From positions 122,551 through 186,550 of the forward strand of contig NZ_JBAIYU010000030.1 in assembly GCF_036763085.1 (NCBI RefSeq): a DNA stretch of 64,000 bases. Direction: 5' to 3'. Under the pieces are notes generated by a model, which made no database searches, was not told the origin of the DNA, and worked only from the letters and a program-made list of their open reading frames with translations. The stretch comes from JBAIYU01 sp036763085 (GTDB taxonomy: Bacteria > Bacillota > Negativicutes > DSM-1736 > Dendrosporobacteraceae). Shown piece by piece: positions 44,434 through 53,983 of this stretch (its first letter is position 1; each line of letters starts with the position of its first letter). A program made the position numbers and the translations under genes.

Positions 44434-45207
44434 TTAAAGCTTAACCCAATAGGCGCTGCCATCAGGATTTCTATCCATAAATCCATATTCTATTAAGTGA
44501 CGACGAAGTATTACATAATCATTGTAAAATTTCTTTAAGATATCATTTGTTTCTTTTTCAGTATACTTTTTATTGATATCGAAAGATTTAATGATGTGCT
44601 TTAATATAGTAACTCGTTTTTTTTCTTTTAGTGGATAATTATGGATAGGTCCGTTTTGTCCTTGAGTGAAATAAGCAGCTAGAATATTTTCCGATTCCTG
44701 CTCTGTGATGGCAAAGCGATCATCGACTTGTTTCGAATTACGTGGTATTTCAATAAAGGTGTCTTTCTTAGGAACTTGTTCTCCGAACAGCTCCATTACC
44801 GCTAAAAAAATTTTAGCTTGCTTTTGTTTTTCTCTAAGAGAAAAGCGATGGTTTCGAATTGTCGACGTACTACCCACGTTGAGGGTCTTGGCTATCTCAT
44901 TGTCACTGTGTCCTTCGTAAAAAAGTTCAAGAATAGTCTTTTGGTGGTCAGTGAGTCCGGTTAATTTTTTATCTAGATTGATTAAGACATGGAAGACTGA
45001 ACGATGTTTTTTTGCTATATGAACCTGAATATATTTTTTTGCCTCATACAGTTGATCATCGTCACAATAAATTATTCCATTTGTTAATTTTTTGCCGCAT
45101 ATTAAACAAATGAACTCATCAGACTCTTTGCAAAAAGAGTAGCCTTTTTTTATATCTTCCAATGTGGACTGCCAAAACAGTTCTGATATATCATTCACTA
45201 CAAACAC
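44434..45207 (-). CDS. DUF2087 transcriptional regulator with LuxR-type helix-turn-helix
   Basis: This 257-residue protein has an N-terminal Cys pair (CLICGKKL) with a later C and H (a possible zinc site, about residues 34-68), a LuxR/sigma-70 region 4-like helix-turn-helix (LTDHQKTILELFYEGHSDNE, about 85-125) and a C-terminal DUF2087 domain (KKYTEKETNDILKKFYNDYV to the end). It has no membrane segments. The ligand is unknown. It forms a likely operon with the GIY-YIG gene. Confidence 0.82.
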   Translation of the reverse strand: MFVVNDISELFWQSTLEDIKKGYSFCKESDEFICLICGKKLTNGIIYCDDDQLYEAKKYIQVHIAKKHRSVFHVLINLDKKLTGLTDHQKTILELFYEGHSDNEIAKTLNVGSTSTIRNHRFSLREKQKQAKIFLAVMELFGEQVPKKDTFIEIPRNSKQVDDRFAITEQESENILAAYFTQGQNGPIHNYPLKEKKRVTILKHIIKSFDINKKYTEKETNDILKKFYNDYVILRRHLIEYGFMDRNPDGSAYWVKL

Positions 45208-45402
45208 CTCTATTCAATATCTATTGGGTACATAGATATTATATTCAAAAATCTAGACAATAATCAAGTGTAATTTTTGGATATGTCTATCATGACAATA
45301 GATAATATCGAAAATGTTTATTTTAAGGGGTTAGCCAGGTCGGCAGTTGATTAGCGAATCAGCCGACTCTGGCAGATCTGAGTTCCAACAACTGTTTATA
45401 GC

Positions 45403-45440
45403 AAAAAAAATCCTATGGGCTGCAGCCCATAGGATTTTTT
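45403..45440 (-). terminator. Terminator of the ZIP transporter gene
   Basis: A symmetrical palindrome AAAATCCTATGGGC / GCCCATAGGATTTT with A and T runs at the ends. It touches the stop codon. A further inverted repeat (GTCGGC/GCCGAC) lies at about 45339-45366. Confidence 0.88.
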
Positions 45441-46233
45441 AAAATAAGAGCAAGCTGATCGCCATAACCAGCATACCAATAACCAAGCCTAACATTTCAG
45501 TGTGTCCATTACCTGACTCCCGAGCCATTGGAAGTAATTCGTCTAAAGAAATATAAACCATTATACCGGCAACAACAGAGAATGTAATTGCCATTAATTC
45601 ATCGCTAATAAATGTTCGTAGTAATAAATATCCTGCCACAGCACCGATAGGTTCGGCCAATCCCGACAAGAGAGCATAGCCAAAAGCTTTTGTCGAATTT
45701 CCTAATGCGTGGCAAAGTGGTAAGGCGATTGCCATGCCTTCAGGAATATTATGAATTGCTATGGCAATTGCTAAAGACACACCTAATTTTGGATCTTCCA
45801 TTGTACCAATAAAAGTCGCTAAGCCTTCCGGGAAATTATGTAATGCTATTGCGAATGCAGTAAAATAGCCCATCCGGCTTAAGCTATTAGAAGAAGTACC
45901 TGTCTGGCAGGTGCTTTTTGCATCCAACTCGTGATAGCTTAACTTATCTGGGACTAACTTATCTAGAAGCATCGATAAAGCAATTCCGCCGAAAAATCCT
46001 GCTATGGCTGTCCATTTGCCGGCATCGCCAAGGTGATTAACTAAAGTATGTTGTGCCTGCGGCATTAGCTCCATAAAAGAAACATAAATCATAACACCTG
46101 CAGAAAAGCCTAAGCCTACTGAAAGTATTTTGGTGTTCTTACGATCTAGAACTAAGGCTAAAGCTCCGCCTAATCCTGTAGACAAGCCGGCTAAAAGAGT
46201 CAAGGAAAAAGCTAAGATTATATTTCCTTCCAT
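45439..46233 (-). CDS. zupT: ZIP-family metal transporter
   Basis: This 264-residue protein has about eight helices and the ZIP metal-site motifs ALHNFPEGLATF (about residue 130) and AIHNIPEGMAIA (about 159), each with the HNxPE pattern. Such proteins import Zn2+ and other divalent cations (Fe, Mn). The start has GGAGA upstream. It is monocistronic. Confidence 0.9.
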   Translation of the reverse strand: MEGNIILAFSLTLLAGLSTGLGGALALVLDRKNTKILSVGLGFSAGVMIYVSFMELMPQAQHTLVNHLGDAGKWTAIAGFFGGIALSMLLDKLVPDKLSYHELDAKSTCQTGTSSNSLSRMGYFTAFAIALHNFPEGLATFIGTMEDPKLGVSLAIAIAIHNIPEGMAIALPLCHALGNSTKAFGYALLSGLAEPIGAVAGYLLLRTFISDELMAITFSVVAGIMVYISLDELLPMARESGNGHTEMLGLVIGMLVMAISLLLF

Positions 46234-46458
46234 AAAATCTCCTCTTACCTAAGTATCAAATAGTAAGTATTATTAATTACTATTCTATTTAACTGCAAAC
46301 AGACCTTCTTTTTATGCTAAGAAACTGAATTGTTTGCAGTGAAAGCTAAAGATATGCCAAAAATCCTATTGTGAGTCTTGTGGGTTTATTGTTAACATGT
46401 AAATATAGATTCGTTAAGGTTTAAATTTAATAGTGTTTACAGAAATGAGGCGATATTG

Positions 46459-47571
46459 ATGGTGTATTTAAAGAATAAAAAAATATGGGGTGTTTTATTG
46501 GTGAGCTTAGGCTTAATAACTGGAATAGGGGCTTTTGAACAAGCCGAAGAACCCAAAAACGGAACCCAGCAAATGAATATTGGAGCTGCTAAAACTGTAG
46601 CTGCTAAAAGCCCTGCGGTTAGGTTAGAACAATATAATGGGAATTTTTTCACGATTAATAAGCCTTCAGGATGGAACATCACCACAGCTGGGGTTGGTCC
46701 GACACTGGCTGTATGGATGAAAGATCCACAGGAACCAGCAAGGCAAGCATTTTTCTTTGGCGCAGTTGGACCGTTCTATCTTAGTCATCAGCAGAAAGCA
46801 ATTGATCAAAATTACATGGCAAGTGGTGGTTATCCTATTCAATGGGTTGACATGCCTGTTGTTGCCCCACAAACGGCAAGCAACTTCTTAACAAAATGGA
46901 ATAGTGTAGCTAACAGCAGGATTGCGCAGGGATTTATGGCAGAGCGTCCAATCTTTAAAGATTTAACAATTATTTCAACACAGCCAATACCGAACCAGTT
47001 CGGCGGAAGCAGTGAGCTGATTAGGGCTATTTTTGTTCAGAACGGCAAAACTGTCGAGGGCTTATTCACAGCAACAATCTATCAGAACGTGCCGTTTATG
47101 AACGGTCCTGGTGGCCATCAAGGCTATGCACTAATGTTTTCAGGAGTGACCGCACCAAAGAATGAATTTAGCGACATACAGCCGATATTAGTCAGTTCGC
47201 TTGGGAGCTTTAATTTAAGTGAGCAGTATGTTCAAAGCTACATTTCTTCAAGTAGAGAAGCTTTTGCAGGAGTAATGAGAGCAGGGCAAACTTTGCGTGA
47301 AACATCTGATATTATAACAAAAGGTTGGAATCAACGCCAAAAGATTCATGATATTCTTTCTGAAAAACGCAGTGATGCTACGCTCGGCAAAGAAAGAGTA
47401 TATGATCCAGCGACGGGACAAGTTTACGAATTTCCGAATGGATGGTATCAGAAATATGATATTAACCGCAACAAGTACAACAAACCAGGGCTGCAGCCCA
47501 TACCTGATAACGATCATATAACCTGGACTTCCCCAACCCAAAATGGGCCAAGCCAAGTATACATACAGTAG
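46459..47571 (+). CDS. Secreted protein of unknown function
   Basis: This 370-residue protein has an N-terminal hydrophobic segment (about residues 9-25) used as signal or anchor, a linker, and a mainly beta domain (NGNFFTINKPSGWNITTAGV, QAFFFGAVGPFYL). The C-terminus has RVYDPATGQVYEFPNGWYQK and is rich in Asn and Tyr. The middle resembles the fold of proteins that start with a 'P.GW.i' segment, seen in exported unknowns. The ATG has GAGGCG upstream. Followed 23 bases on by a small frameshifted gene. Confidence 0.75.
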   Translation: MVYLKNKKIWGVLLVSLGLITGIGAFEQAEEPKNGTQQMNIGAAKTVAAKSPAVRLEQYNGNFFTINKPSGWNITTAGVGPTLAVWMKDPQEPARQAFFFGAVGPFYLSHQQKAIDQNYMASGGYPIQWVDMPVVAPQTASNFLTKWNSVANSRIAQGFMAERPIFKDLTIISTQPIPNQFGGSSELIRAIFVQNGKTVEGLFTATIYQNVPFMNGPGGHQGYALMFSGVTAPKNEFSDIQPILVSSLGSFNLSEQYVQSYISSSREAFAGVMRAGQTLRETSDIITKGWNQRQKIHDILSEKRSDATLGKERVYDPATGQVYEFPNGWYQKYDINRNKYNKPGLQPIPDNDHITWTSPTQNGPSQVYIQ

Positions 47572-47593
47572 TTCTTGATGCCTAGGAGTATTT

Positions 47594-47796
47594 GTGAAAA
47601 ACACTAAGCTTAATTTGTTGTTATACACCTTTGGCATCTTTATGTCGGCCCCGCTCACATTGTTAGTGCTATATGGTTTTGGAACTATGATTTCTGCTAT
47701 TGCAAATTAGCTTTTGGTCCTGTAATCATTTCGGCATTTATTTTTGTTGTATTATTAGATTTAAAGATTGCTAGACGGTTTATAGCAGAAAAATAG
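47594..47796 (+). pseudogene. Small two-helix membrane protein, frameshifted
   Basis: GTG 47594 has AGGAG upstream and opens 38 codons with a membrane helix (LNLLLYTFGIFMSAPLTLLV), stopped by TAG at 47708-47710. The next frame continues AFGPVIISAFIFVVLLDLKI and ends in ARRFIAEK at 47796. One extra T in the AATT run near 47708 would join them into a protein of 67 residues with two helices. Its stop lies in the terminator. Either a real frameshift or a base-calling error. Confidence 0.65.
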
Positions 47797-47840
47797 CCAA
47801 GAGGAGTTGATAATTCATATCAGCTCCTCTTGGCTATTTT
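47790..47840. terminator. Bidirectional terminator between the small membrane gene and the GGDEF gene
   Basis: There is a stem of about 23 bp with a 5-base loop (47790-47812 with 47818-47840), with A and T ends. Confidence 0.9.
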
Positions 47841-47863
47841 CCTAACAGAAATTAAGTAAATTA

Positions 47864-49069
47864 TTAGTTGCCATCAAATATCCTATAGGCATTCTTAGTT
47901 ATTTTAGCCTCATACATTGCAATATCAGCCTTTTTAAGCAGTTCATCTAAACTAATTCCATGCTTAGGATATAATGCAATTCCCATACTAGCTGTAGGAT
48001 ACAGTGTTAATTCATTAATTTTAATGGGAGCAAAAACGGCCTTAATGAAATTACTTAAAACATGGCTAATAGTGTTTTCATCAACATCGCTAATGAATAA
48101 TGCAAACTCGTCGCCACCAAACCGTGCGCCGCATAGCTTTTCATGTGAAATAGCTTTAATTCTAGTGCCAATGAAGGTTAAAAATTCATCACCAGTGGTA
48201 TGGCCATAAGAGTCATTAATTAGTTTGAAATTATCCATATCGAAAAATACTACTGCACCCTTTTTATTATTAAGCCAAGCAGAGGTTAATTCTCTGCTTA
48301 ATGTACTCTGGAAGGCATATCTGTTTGCAAGGCCAGTAAGGCTATCTTCATAGGCGAGCTGTTTTATCCTAAGATTTTTCGATGCCAGTAAAGCATTTTT
48401 CTCAGCTAGTTCGCCAACTTTGGAAAGCAGCAGCTTTTCACTTGAAAGAATATTTCTAAATGCTATCCAGATGATGCAGAAAAAAACGGCTACAGCTGTA
48501 ATGGTAAATAATATAATATTTTGTTTTGACTTTTGCGCTATATCAGAGACATTTATAGTCTGCTGAGCAACGTCATTTTGGTGATATTCCACAATCATTT
48601 TCATTCCATTATTTAGACGCTCTAGATAAAGTAGGCTTTTGGATATATTGTTTTTATTTTTAATGATATCACCATTTGCATCGGCAGTGATAGTCTCTAA
48701 GACGATAAGTTTATAATCGTACCAGTTTTTGTATACGTAATTATATAATGCTAATTTATCCTGTTCTTCCTCAAAAATAAAAAAGGAGTTGCCATCAATG
48801 GTTCTTATCTGATCTTGTAATTGTCTGGCCAGATATTGCTTCTTCTCACTAGTATCTGCTTCAATAAATTTCCAAAGTAATAATGGAACTTTATTAATTT
48901 CAGCTTGGATGTCAATAACTTCGCGAGCATGATTTATATGTTGTTCACGGACATGTGTAATAGTGTTTTCTATTATGGTAAGTTCGCGGTTAAAGAAGCT
49001 GTGTGAATATAGGATAATGCCAAGAATGCTGCAAAAAAGAATGAATAACAAGGATTTGTTGGATTTCAA
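47864..49069 (-). CDS. Membrane-bound GGDEF diguanylate cyclase
   Basis: This 401-residue protein has one N-terminal helix (residues 7-24), a helical extracytoplasmic sensor domain of about 150 residues (DAHK-like four-helix type), a second helix (about 183-205), a short coiled coil and a GGDEF domain (DSLTGLANRYAF, then RFGGDEFAL). The catalytic motif is intact; no RxxD I-site is seen upstream of it. The start is TTG behind GGGGGC. It is a second source of c-di-GMP in the window. Confidence 0.88.
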   Translation of the reverse strand: MKSNKSLLFILFCSILGIILYSHSFFNRELTIIENTITHVREQHINHAREVIDIQAEINKVPLLLWKFIEADTSEKKQYLARQLQDQIRTIDGNSFFIFEEEQDKLALYNYVYKNWYDYKLIVLETITADANGDIIKNKNNISKSLLYLERLNNGMKMIVEYHQNDVAQQTINVSDIAQKSKQNIILFTITAVAVFFCIIWIAFRNILSSEKLLLSKVGELAEKNALLASKNLRIKQLAYEDSLTGLANRYAFQSTLSRELTSAWLNNKKGAVVFFDMDNFKLINDSYGHTTGDEFLTFIGTRIKAISHEKLCGARFGGDEFALFISDVDENTISHVLSNFIKAVFAPIKINELTLYPTASMGIALYPKHGISLDELLKKADIAMYEAKITKNAYRIFDGN

Positions 49070-49099
49070 AAAAAAGCCCCCTAAAAAGCAAAGCTAATA

Positions 49100-49140
49100 T
49101 AACGAAAAGAGCCATAAGTCTAAAATGGCTCTTTTCGTTA
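49100..49140 (-). terminator. Terminator of the peptide-uptake operon
   Basis: There is a 16-bp perfect stem (49100-49115 with 49125-49140) with a 9-base loop, 60 bases beyond the last operon gene. Confidence 0.85.
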
Positions 49141-49199
49141 TTGGGTAAGTATATACCTGCTTTTAATATGGAAAAATATGAGACTAATCATAAGGTGGA

Positions 49200-50318
49200 T
49201 TAGAGAAGGTCAATTGCTGTCATTGCCATAGCTTTAGCACCTACTAAAATTCTTTCTTGAGCATAGTTGGAGCCGGCAGCTAGGGCGAATTCTGGGGTAT
49301 GAGCTGATATATTACAGCCTATTGAGATGTCAGGATGAATAGTTGGTGCAGCATGGCTGACGTTTCCAACATCTGTTGAACCATCAGCATCCGCTGGATC
49401 GAGGATAGTAACTGACTCACCTAGTAAGATCATGTTCTTATGGAATAAGTCCATAAGCTTTTTATCATTAATTAATTCTTTAAATAGAGGCTCATAATGA
49501 AAGGCTGTGACTCTTGTGCCTGTTGCTAGCGCCACTCCGTCTGCTAACTTTCTAACTGCGGGAATCACCGTATTTTCTAAGTAACTTGAGGATAAAGCTC
49601 GGATAGTAAGTTTAGCCTCGGCTTCATCTGGCACGATGTTAGGAGCAGTACCGCCTTTTGTTATGATACCAGTAAGGATAGTTTCTTGTGTAAAAGTTTG
49701 ACGCAGAGACTTTATTCCACTATAAAACATGACCAATGCATCTAAGGCATTGATTCCTTTATCGGTCTTACTGGCAACATGAGCAGGTCGACCGTGAAAG
49801 GTAACTTGCAGGGGGTGAGTAGCATAGGCTGTTCCACCCAGATTATTATTATCTGAAGGATGAACGATCATTGCGGCGGATAAGCCGTCGAATATACCAT
49901 CTGAGGCCATTGCAGTCTTAGCTCCAGTCGTTTCTTCAGCTGGACAACCTATCAAATACGCACAAGCCTGATTACCTGCTGCAGCTGAAAAAGCAACTGC
50001 CGCCCCCAAGCTCATAGCAGCAATTAAATTATGACCGCAGGCATGGCCAAGTTTAGGCAATGCATCGTATTCGGCCAGAAATGCGATTTTAGGGCCAGTG
50101 GTTCCCTTGCTCGCTATAAAGGCAGTTTCATACCCGCTTATATTTTGTTTAATTGAAAAGCCATGCTGATTTACTGATTCAATTAGTCTTTGAGCAGCCT
50201 TGTACTCCTGTTCACCTAGTTCGGGATTTTTATGTAGAAATAAGCTTATTGCTTTTAGCTCGTCGGCTAAGATATCCACTGTCTCTATCACTTTATTCTT
50301 TAAAGCTTGTTTATCCAT
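49200..50318 (-). CDS. M20-family metallohydrolase (amidohydrolase/dipeptidase)
   Basis: This 372-residue enzyme of the M20D type (AbgB/PM20D2-like) has LAEYDALPKLGHACGHNLIA (about residues 80-100, metal ligands), GCPAEET (about 122) and the GNVSHAAPTIHP segment (about 318). The family cleaves amide bonds of N-acyl amino acids or dipeptides. I choose the Met behind GGAGGCAATT. It is the last gene of the peptide-uptake operon and probably trims imported peptides; the precise substrate is unknown. Confidence 0.88.
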   Translation of the reverse strand: MDKQALKNKVIETVDILADELKAISLFLHKNPELGEQEYKAAQRLIESVNQHGFSIKQNISGYETAFIASKGTTGPKIAFLAEYDALPKLGHACGHNLIAAMSLGAAVAFSAAAGNQACAYLIGCPAEETTGAKTAMASDGIFDGLSAAMIVHPSDNNNLGGTAYATHPLQVTFHGRPAHVASKTDKGINALDALVMFYSGIKSLRQTFTQETILTGIITKGGTAPNIVPDEAEAKLTIRALSSSYLENTVIPAVRKLADGVALATGTRVTAFHYEPLFKELINDKKLMDLFHKNMILLGESVTILDPADADGSTDVGNVSHAAPTIHPDISIGCNISAHTPEFALAAGSNYAQERILVGAKAMAMTAIDLL

Positions 50319-50344
50319 AATTGCCTCCAACTTTAAAAATTGCT

Positions 50345-51292
50345 TTATTCTATAGTTGCTGATTCGGTAATTACTAGTCCGTCCGCTAAATCTCCGAGGT
50401 TAGCCGTTAGCCCAAACGGTATTGTTGCTTTATCGGCAGTATGGCCGAAGTATAAATTATAAAGAAGTGGTTTATTAAGTTTTGCTAGACGATCACGTAG
50501 TACCTCTTCGACAGAGAAGTCTGGGGAATCATCATCTTTTTCACAGTCAGCACAAACGGCAAATACAATCCCTGCACAATCGTCAAATTTCCCGGCTAAC
50601 AATAACTGAGAAAGCATCCGATCAATACGATAAGGTGCTTCACCGACTTCTTCGATACATAATATTTTACCGCGCGTATCAATTTCATAGGGTGTTCCCA
50701 ACGTAGCAGCAATGAGACTTAGATTTCCGCCTGTTAAAATGCCATGAGCAGAACCTGGCACAATAAAAATGGGATCTTGAGTGCCCGGTGGATTAATTAT
50801 CTGACCAAGCGGTGTGGTATCAGTTATTGCACGTAAGAAGCAGTCTGATGTGTAGTCAGATGGATTTTTTCCAAAATCAGACGCAGCCATGGGGCCGTGA
50901 AAAGTGACAAGGCCCGTACGTTGTACTATGCTCAGATGCAGAGCTGTAATATCACTATAACCTACAAAGACCTTGGGATTATTTTTAATAATATCAAAAT
51001 TTACAGATTCTAGTATGCGCATACTTCCATAGCCGCCGCGCAAGCAGATAATACCGTCAATATCAGGTGACGCAAACATATTATTTATGTCGGCAGCCCT
51101 TATATCGTCTGCTCCGGAAAGGTAGCCAAAAGTTTGCCCTACTGATTGGCCCAGCCGTACGCGAAAACCTTTTTCCTCTAGCCAGGTGGTTCCTGCTGTA
51201 ACATGCTCCTCAGCACCGGGACTGGCAGGTGATATTATGCCAATAGTATCGCCTGACTTCAGTCTTCGAGGCTTGATTTGAGAGATAGTCAT
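50345..51292 (-). CDS. ldcA: LD-carboxypeptidase (S66 family)
   Basis: This 315-residue cytoplasmic serine peptidase has the nucleophile Ser in GYSDITALH (about residue 110) and the Glu and His of the S66 triad in EEVGEAPYRIDRM (about 210) and GHTADKATIPFG (about 285). LdcA removes the terminal D-Ala from murein tetrapeptides. Beside an oligopeptide importer it resembles the ykfA-dpp arrangement of Bacillus for murein-peptide recycling. The related MccF (microcin immunity) is possible but fits the context less well. Confidence 0.87.
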   Translation of the reverse strand: MTISQIKPRRLKSGDTIGIISPASPGAEEHVTAGTTWLEEKGFRVRLGQSVGQTFGYLSGADDIRAADINNMFASPDIDGIICLRGGYGSMRILESVNFDIIKNNPKVFVGYSDITALHLSIVQRTGLVTFHGPMAASDFGKNPSDYTSDCFLRAITDTTPLGQIINPPGTQDPIFIVPGSAHGILTGGNLSLIAATLGTPYEIDTRGKILCIEEVGEAPYRIDRMLSQLLLAGKFDDCAGIVFAVCADCEKDDDSPDFSVEEVLRDRLAKLNKPLLYNLYFGHTADKATIPFGLTANLGDLADGLVITESATIE

Positions 51293-51316
51293 ATGTCTCC
51301 CCCTTTATAAAACGAT

Positions 51317-51364
51317 GGCTGGCTAAATATTAGTAATATTAAGACACTAATACCTCAGCCAGCC
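51317..51364 (-). repeat. Hairpin between the binding-protein gene and ldcA
   Basis: An 8-bp GC-rich outer stem (51317-51324 with 51357-51364) encloses an AT-rich inner stem; a weak T-run follows. It lies inside the operon, so it may leave the binding-protein mRNA in excess by processing or partial termination. Confidence 0.65.
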
Positions 51365-51441
51365 TCCTTTATCCAAATTTTCATCTTTGATGCACACTAA
51401 AAAAGTTATGATTTTAATAAGAAATACAGTACAGATACAAG

Positions 51442-53037
51442 TTATTTTTCGATAAATGCAGTTTTAAAGTCAGCAAGACCAAGTACTGACCAGAAATAAC
51501 CCTTAACATAAGGTTTAACAACAAATGGTTGGGTAGTGTAATATATCGGCATTATAACGGCATCATCAAATAAGATTGTTTCGGCATCATGCATTGCTTT
51601 CATCCTAACCGACTGTTCAGTTGTAGTTTGAGCCTGCTCTATTAAACGATTATAGTTTTGATTAACGTACTTAGCGTCATTGTTTGCGTCCTTAAATACG
51701 TCCATAAAGGTCATTGGATCTGCATAGTCACCAACCCAAGAAGCCCTAGCGATCTGAAAATCACCTTGAGCACGTGTTTCTAAAAATACCTTAGATTCTT
51801 GGTTTGTCAATGAAGCAACTACTCCTAAATTTTGCTTCCACATTTCTTGGACTGCCTCAGCGATTGACTTATGCATCTCACCATTATTGTACATTATGGC
51901 GACCGGCGGCAGTCCTTTTCCTTCGGGATATCCAGCCTCAGCAAGCAGCTTTTTGGCCAGTATTGCGTCCTCGACAGCGAAGTTTCCGCCTTCTTCGCGG
52001 AAATCCTTTCCTGTAGCGCTGTTTGTTAATCCTGGTGCTACCCAGGCATAAGCCGGTTTCTTCCCGCCTTTAATAACATTTTTAACCAGAAGCTCGCGGT
52101 TGATGGCAAGTGTAAAGGCCTTACGAACTTTTGGATTATCGAAAGGAGCCTTTTGAGTATTGAAGACATAGTAATATACGCCCAGATATGGTGAGACTTT
52201 AAGCAGACCATTTTGACTAAGTCGGTCATGCTCAACGACAGGAGGCTCAACCATCATATCGACCTGACTATTTTCTATTAAGGCAAGTCTTGTGGTTTGG
52301 GAATCACTAATCGGCCACTCCATTTTATTGAGTTTTACTGCCGCCGCATCCCAGTATTGATCGTTCTTTGCAAATTCAATTTTACCGCTGTGCACCCAAT
52401 TAGTAATTTTAAATGGTCCATTGCCAACAAGCGTTTGAACATTGGCTGCCCAGTTATCAGGATTTGCAGATACAATCTTTTGGTTAACAGGGTAAAAGGA
52501 GTGAAATGCTACTAAGCTTAGGAAGTAAGCTGTTGGCTTTTCCAATATTACTTCTAAAGTTGTTTCATTTATTGCTTTAATACCTAGTTGGTCTGCTGCT
52601 AGTTTCTTTTCATTGTATGCTTGGGCATTTTTAATTGGGAATAGCATATAGGCATTTTCAGAAGCAAGTTCAGGACTTAAGGCCCGTTTCCAAGCAAAGA
52701 CAAAATCTTGTGCAGTGATTGGTTCACCGTTAGACCATTTAGCATTTGGCCGCAAATAAAACACATATTTCAAACCGTCAGGGGTAATTTCCCATTTCTC
52801 GGCCACACCGGGGATAGGCTGATCTTTAGCATCCAGCCTTGTTAAACCCTCGAAAATCTGCAGTTCAACAAGTGATTCTGGAATAGCGGTAGATTTAGCT
52901 GGATCTAATGAAGACGGCTCAGCCTCTAAAGCATAGCGCAATACTTGACCCGTATTGGAACTTTTACCGCAGCCAGAAACTAAGGTTGCAAGCATTAAAA
53001 CAATAAGTATTGCCGCAAAAACTTTTCTACAAGTCAT
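51442..53037 (-). CDS. OppA/DppA-type peptide-binding lipoprotein
   Basis: This 531-residue lipoprotein (lipobox VSGCG, Cys at about residue 23) is of family SBP_bac_5: LRYALEAEPSSLDPAKST, AEKWEITPDGLKYVFYLRP and the usual C-terminal ...QPFVVKPYVKGY. It presents oligopeptides to the Dpp/Opp permease encoded upstream in the same operon. Confidence 0.93.
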   Translation of the reverse strand: MTCRKVFAAILIVLMLATLVSGCGKSSNTGQVLRYALEAEPSSLDPAKSTAIPESLVELQIFEGLTRLDAKDQPIPGVAEKWEITPDGLKYVFYLRPNAKWSNGEPITAQDFVFAWKRALSPELASENAYMLFPIKNAQAYNEKKLAADQLGIKAINETTLEVILEKPTAYFLSLVAFHSFYPVNQKIVSANPDNWAANVQTLVGNGPFKITNWVHSGKIEFAKNDQYWDAAAVKLNKMEWPISDSQTTRLALIENSQVDMMVEPPVVEHDRLSQNGLLKVSPYLGVYYYVFNTQKAPFDNPKVRKAFTLAINRELLVKNVIKGGKKPAYAWVAPGLTNSATGKDFREEGGNFAVEDAILAKKLLAEAGYPEGKGLPPVAIMYNNGEMHKSIAEAVQEMWKQNLGVVASLTNQESKVFLETRAQGDFQIARASWVGDYADPMTFMDVFKDANNDAKYVNQNYNRLIEQAQTTTEQSVRMKAMHDAETILFDDAVIMPIYYTTQPFVVKPYVKGYFWSVLGLADFKTAFIEK

Positions 53038-53134
53038 TTATTTGGTCCCTCACTTTTACTTGTTTTTATTATACGATAAGAAGTATAATATTTTCTTACA
53101 TGCATAAGGAAATAAGTATCGACTTCCGCTGTCG

Positions 53135-53944
53135 CTAAGGCTTGGCGCAAGCCGTGTTTTCTTTATCAAAAGCAAAATGTTCATAAATGGTTTTCCCAAT
53201 TTCAGCAACTAACAGAAGTCCTTCATAGTTGGCTGTGAGATTGCCGGTAAAAACAGAAATTATATATGCACCGTACGGCAGAAACAGAATTCCGCCGTCA
53301 TGCTCAAATCCTGGCAATGTTCCAGTTTTATTTGCGATTATAGTATCTTCAGGCAAATAAAAAGGGAGCTTGTCCCGAACCTGCTGACGGATGAGAATAT
53401 CAAGCATTTGCTCACAGTAGCTTACTGGCAGCAAATCTTTTTGAAAGATAATATTAAGAATTAAACTAATATCAGCGGCTGTGGTAAAATTTTCGCGGCC
53501 AGACTTAGCAGCATCGAAGTCCATCATACGTCGCTGGAGCAAGGTCGACTTTAGACCAAGGCTTTTAATAGTACTGTTTATATTATCCATTCCAGCGTAA
53601 TCAATTAACATATTTGTCGCTGTATTATCGCTAAGGATAATCATAAGCGTTACTAGTTCCAACACCGTCATTTTGATATTGGGCCGCAGTTCTTTTAATA
53701 TCCCAGCACCGTCAACAATTACTTCTTCGGAGACAGTAAGTTCATCTTCGAGTGATATATTTCCAAATGCTGCCTGACGCATTATCTCATACATTATTGG
53801 TATTTTAATCATACTGGCTGCTGGAAATTGGTTTTCTGGATTTATTGCTAGTTTTTCACCAGTTTGTAAATTAATTATAACAATGCCCCTATGACAGACG
53901 TGATCTTCTAATAGTTTGTCGATTTTTTTTCGTAAAAGGTCCAT
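53135..53944 (-). CDS. Class A beta-lactamase-fold serine hydrolase without a signal peptide
   Basis: This 269-residue protein has the SxxK motif in SMIK (about residue 49), SDN (about 110) and KTG in NKTGT (about 213). The usual Glu-166 region reads RMMDFDAAKSGREN. No signal peptide is seen from either start (I use ATG 53942-53944, behind AAAGGA), so it appears cytoplasmic, unlike true beta-lactamases. It sits in the middle of a peptide-uptake operon, where an acyl-D-amino-acid or murein-peptide hydrolase activity would make sense. Drug resistance should not be inferred from this gene. Confidence 0.82.
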   Translation of the reverse strand: MDLLRKKIDKLLEDHVCHRGIVIINLQTGEKLAINPENQFPAASMIKIPIMYEIMRQAAFGNISLEDELTVSEEVIVDGAGILKELRPNIKMTVLELVTLMIILSDNTATNMLIDYAGMDNINSTIKSLGLKSTLLQRRMMDFDAAKSGRENFTTAADISLILNIIFQKDLLPVSYCEQMLDILIRQQVRDKLPFYLPEDTIIANKTGTLPGFEHDGGILFLPYGAYIISVFTGNLTANYEGLLLVAEIGKTIYEHFAFDKENTACAKP

Positions 53945-53983
53945 ATTTGAATTTCCTTTCAATATACAAAAAGGTTGATAGAA

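Noticed and set aside
53135..53944. Antibiotic-resistance beta-lactamase
   Set aside because: The fold motifs are present but there is no signal peptide, and the gene sits inside a peptide-uptake operon. A peptide hydrolase role fits better.
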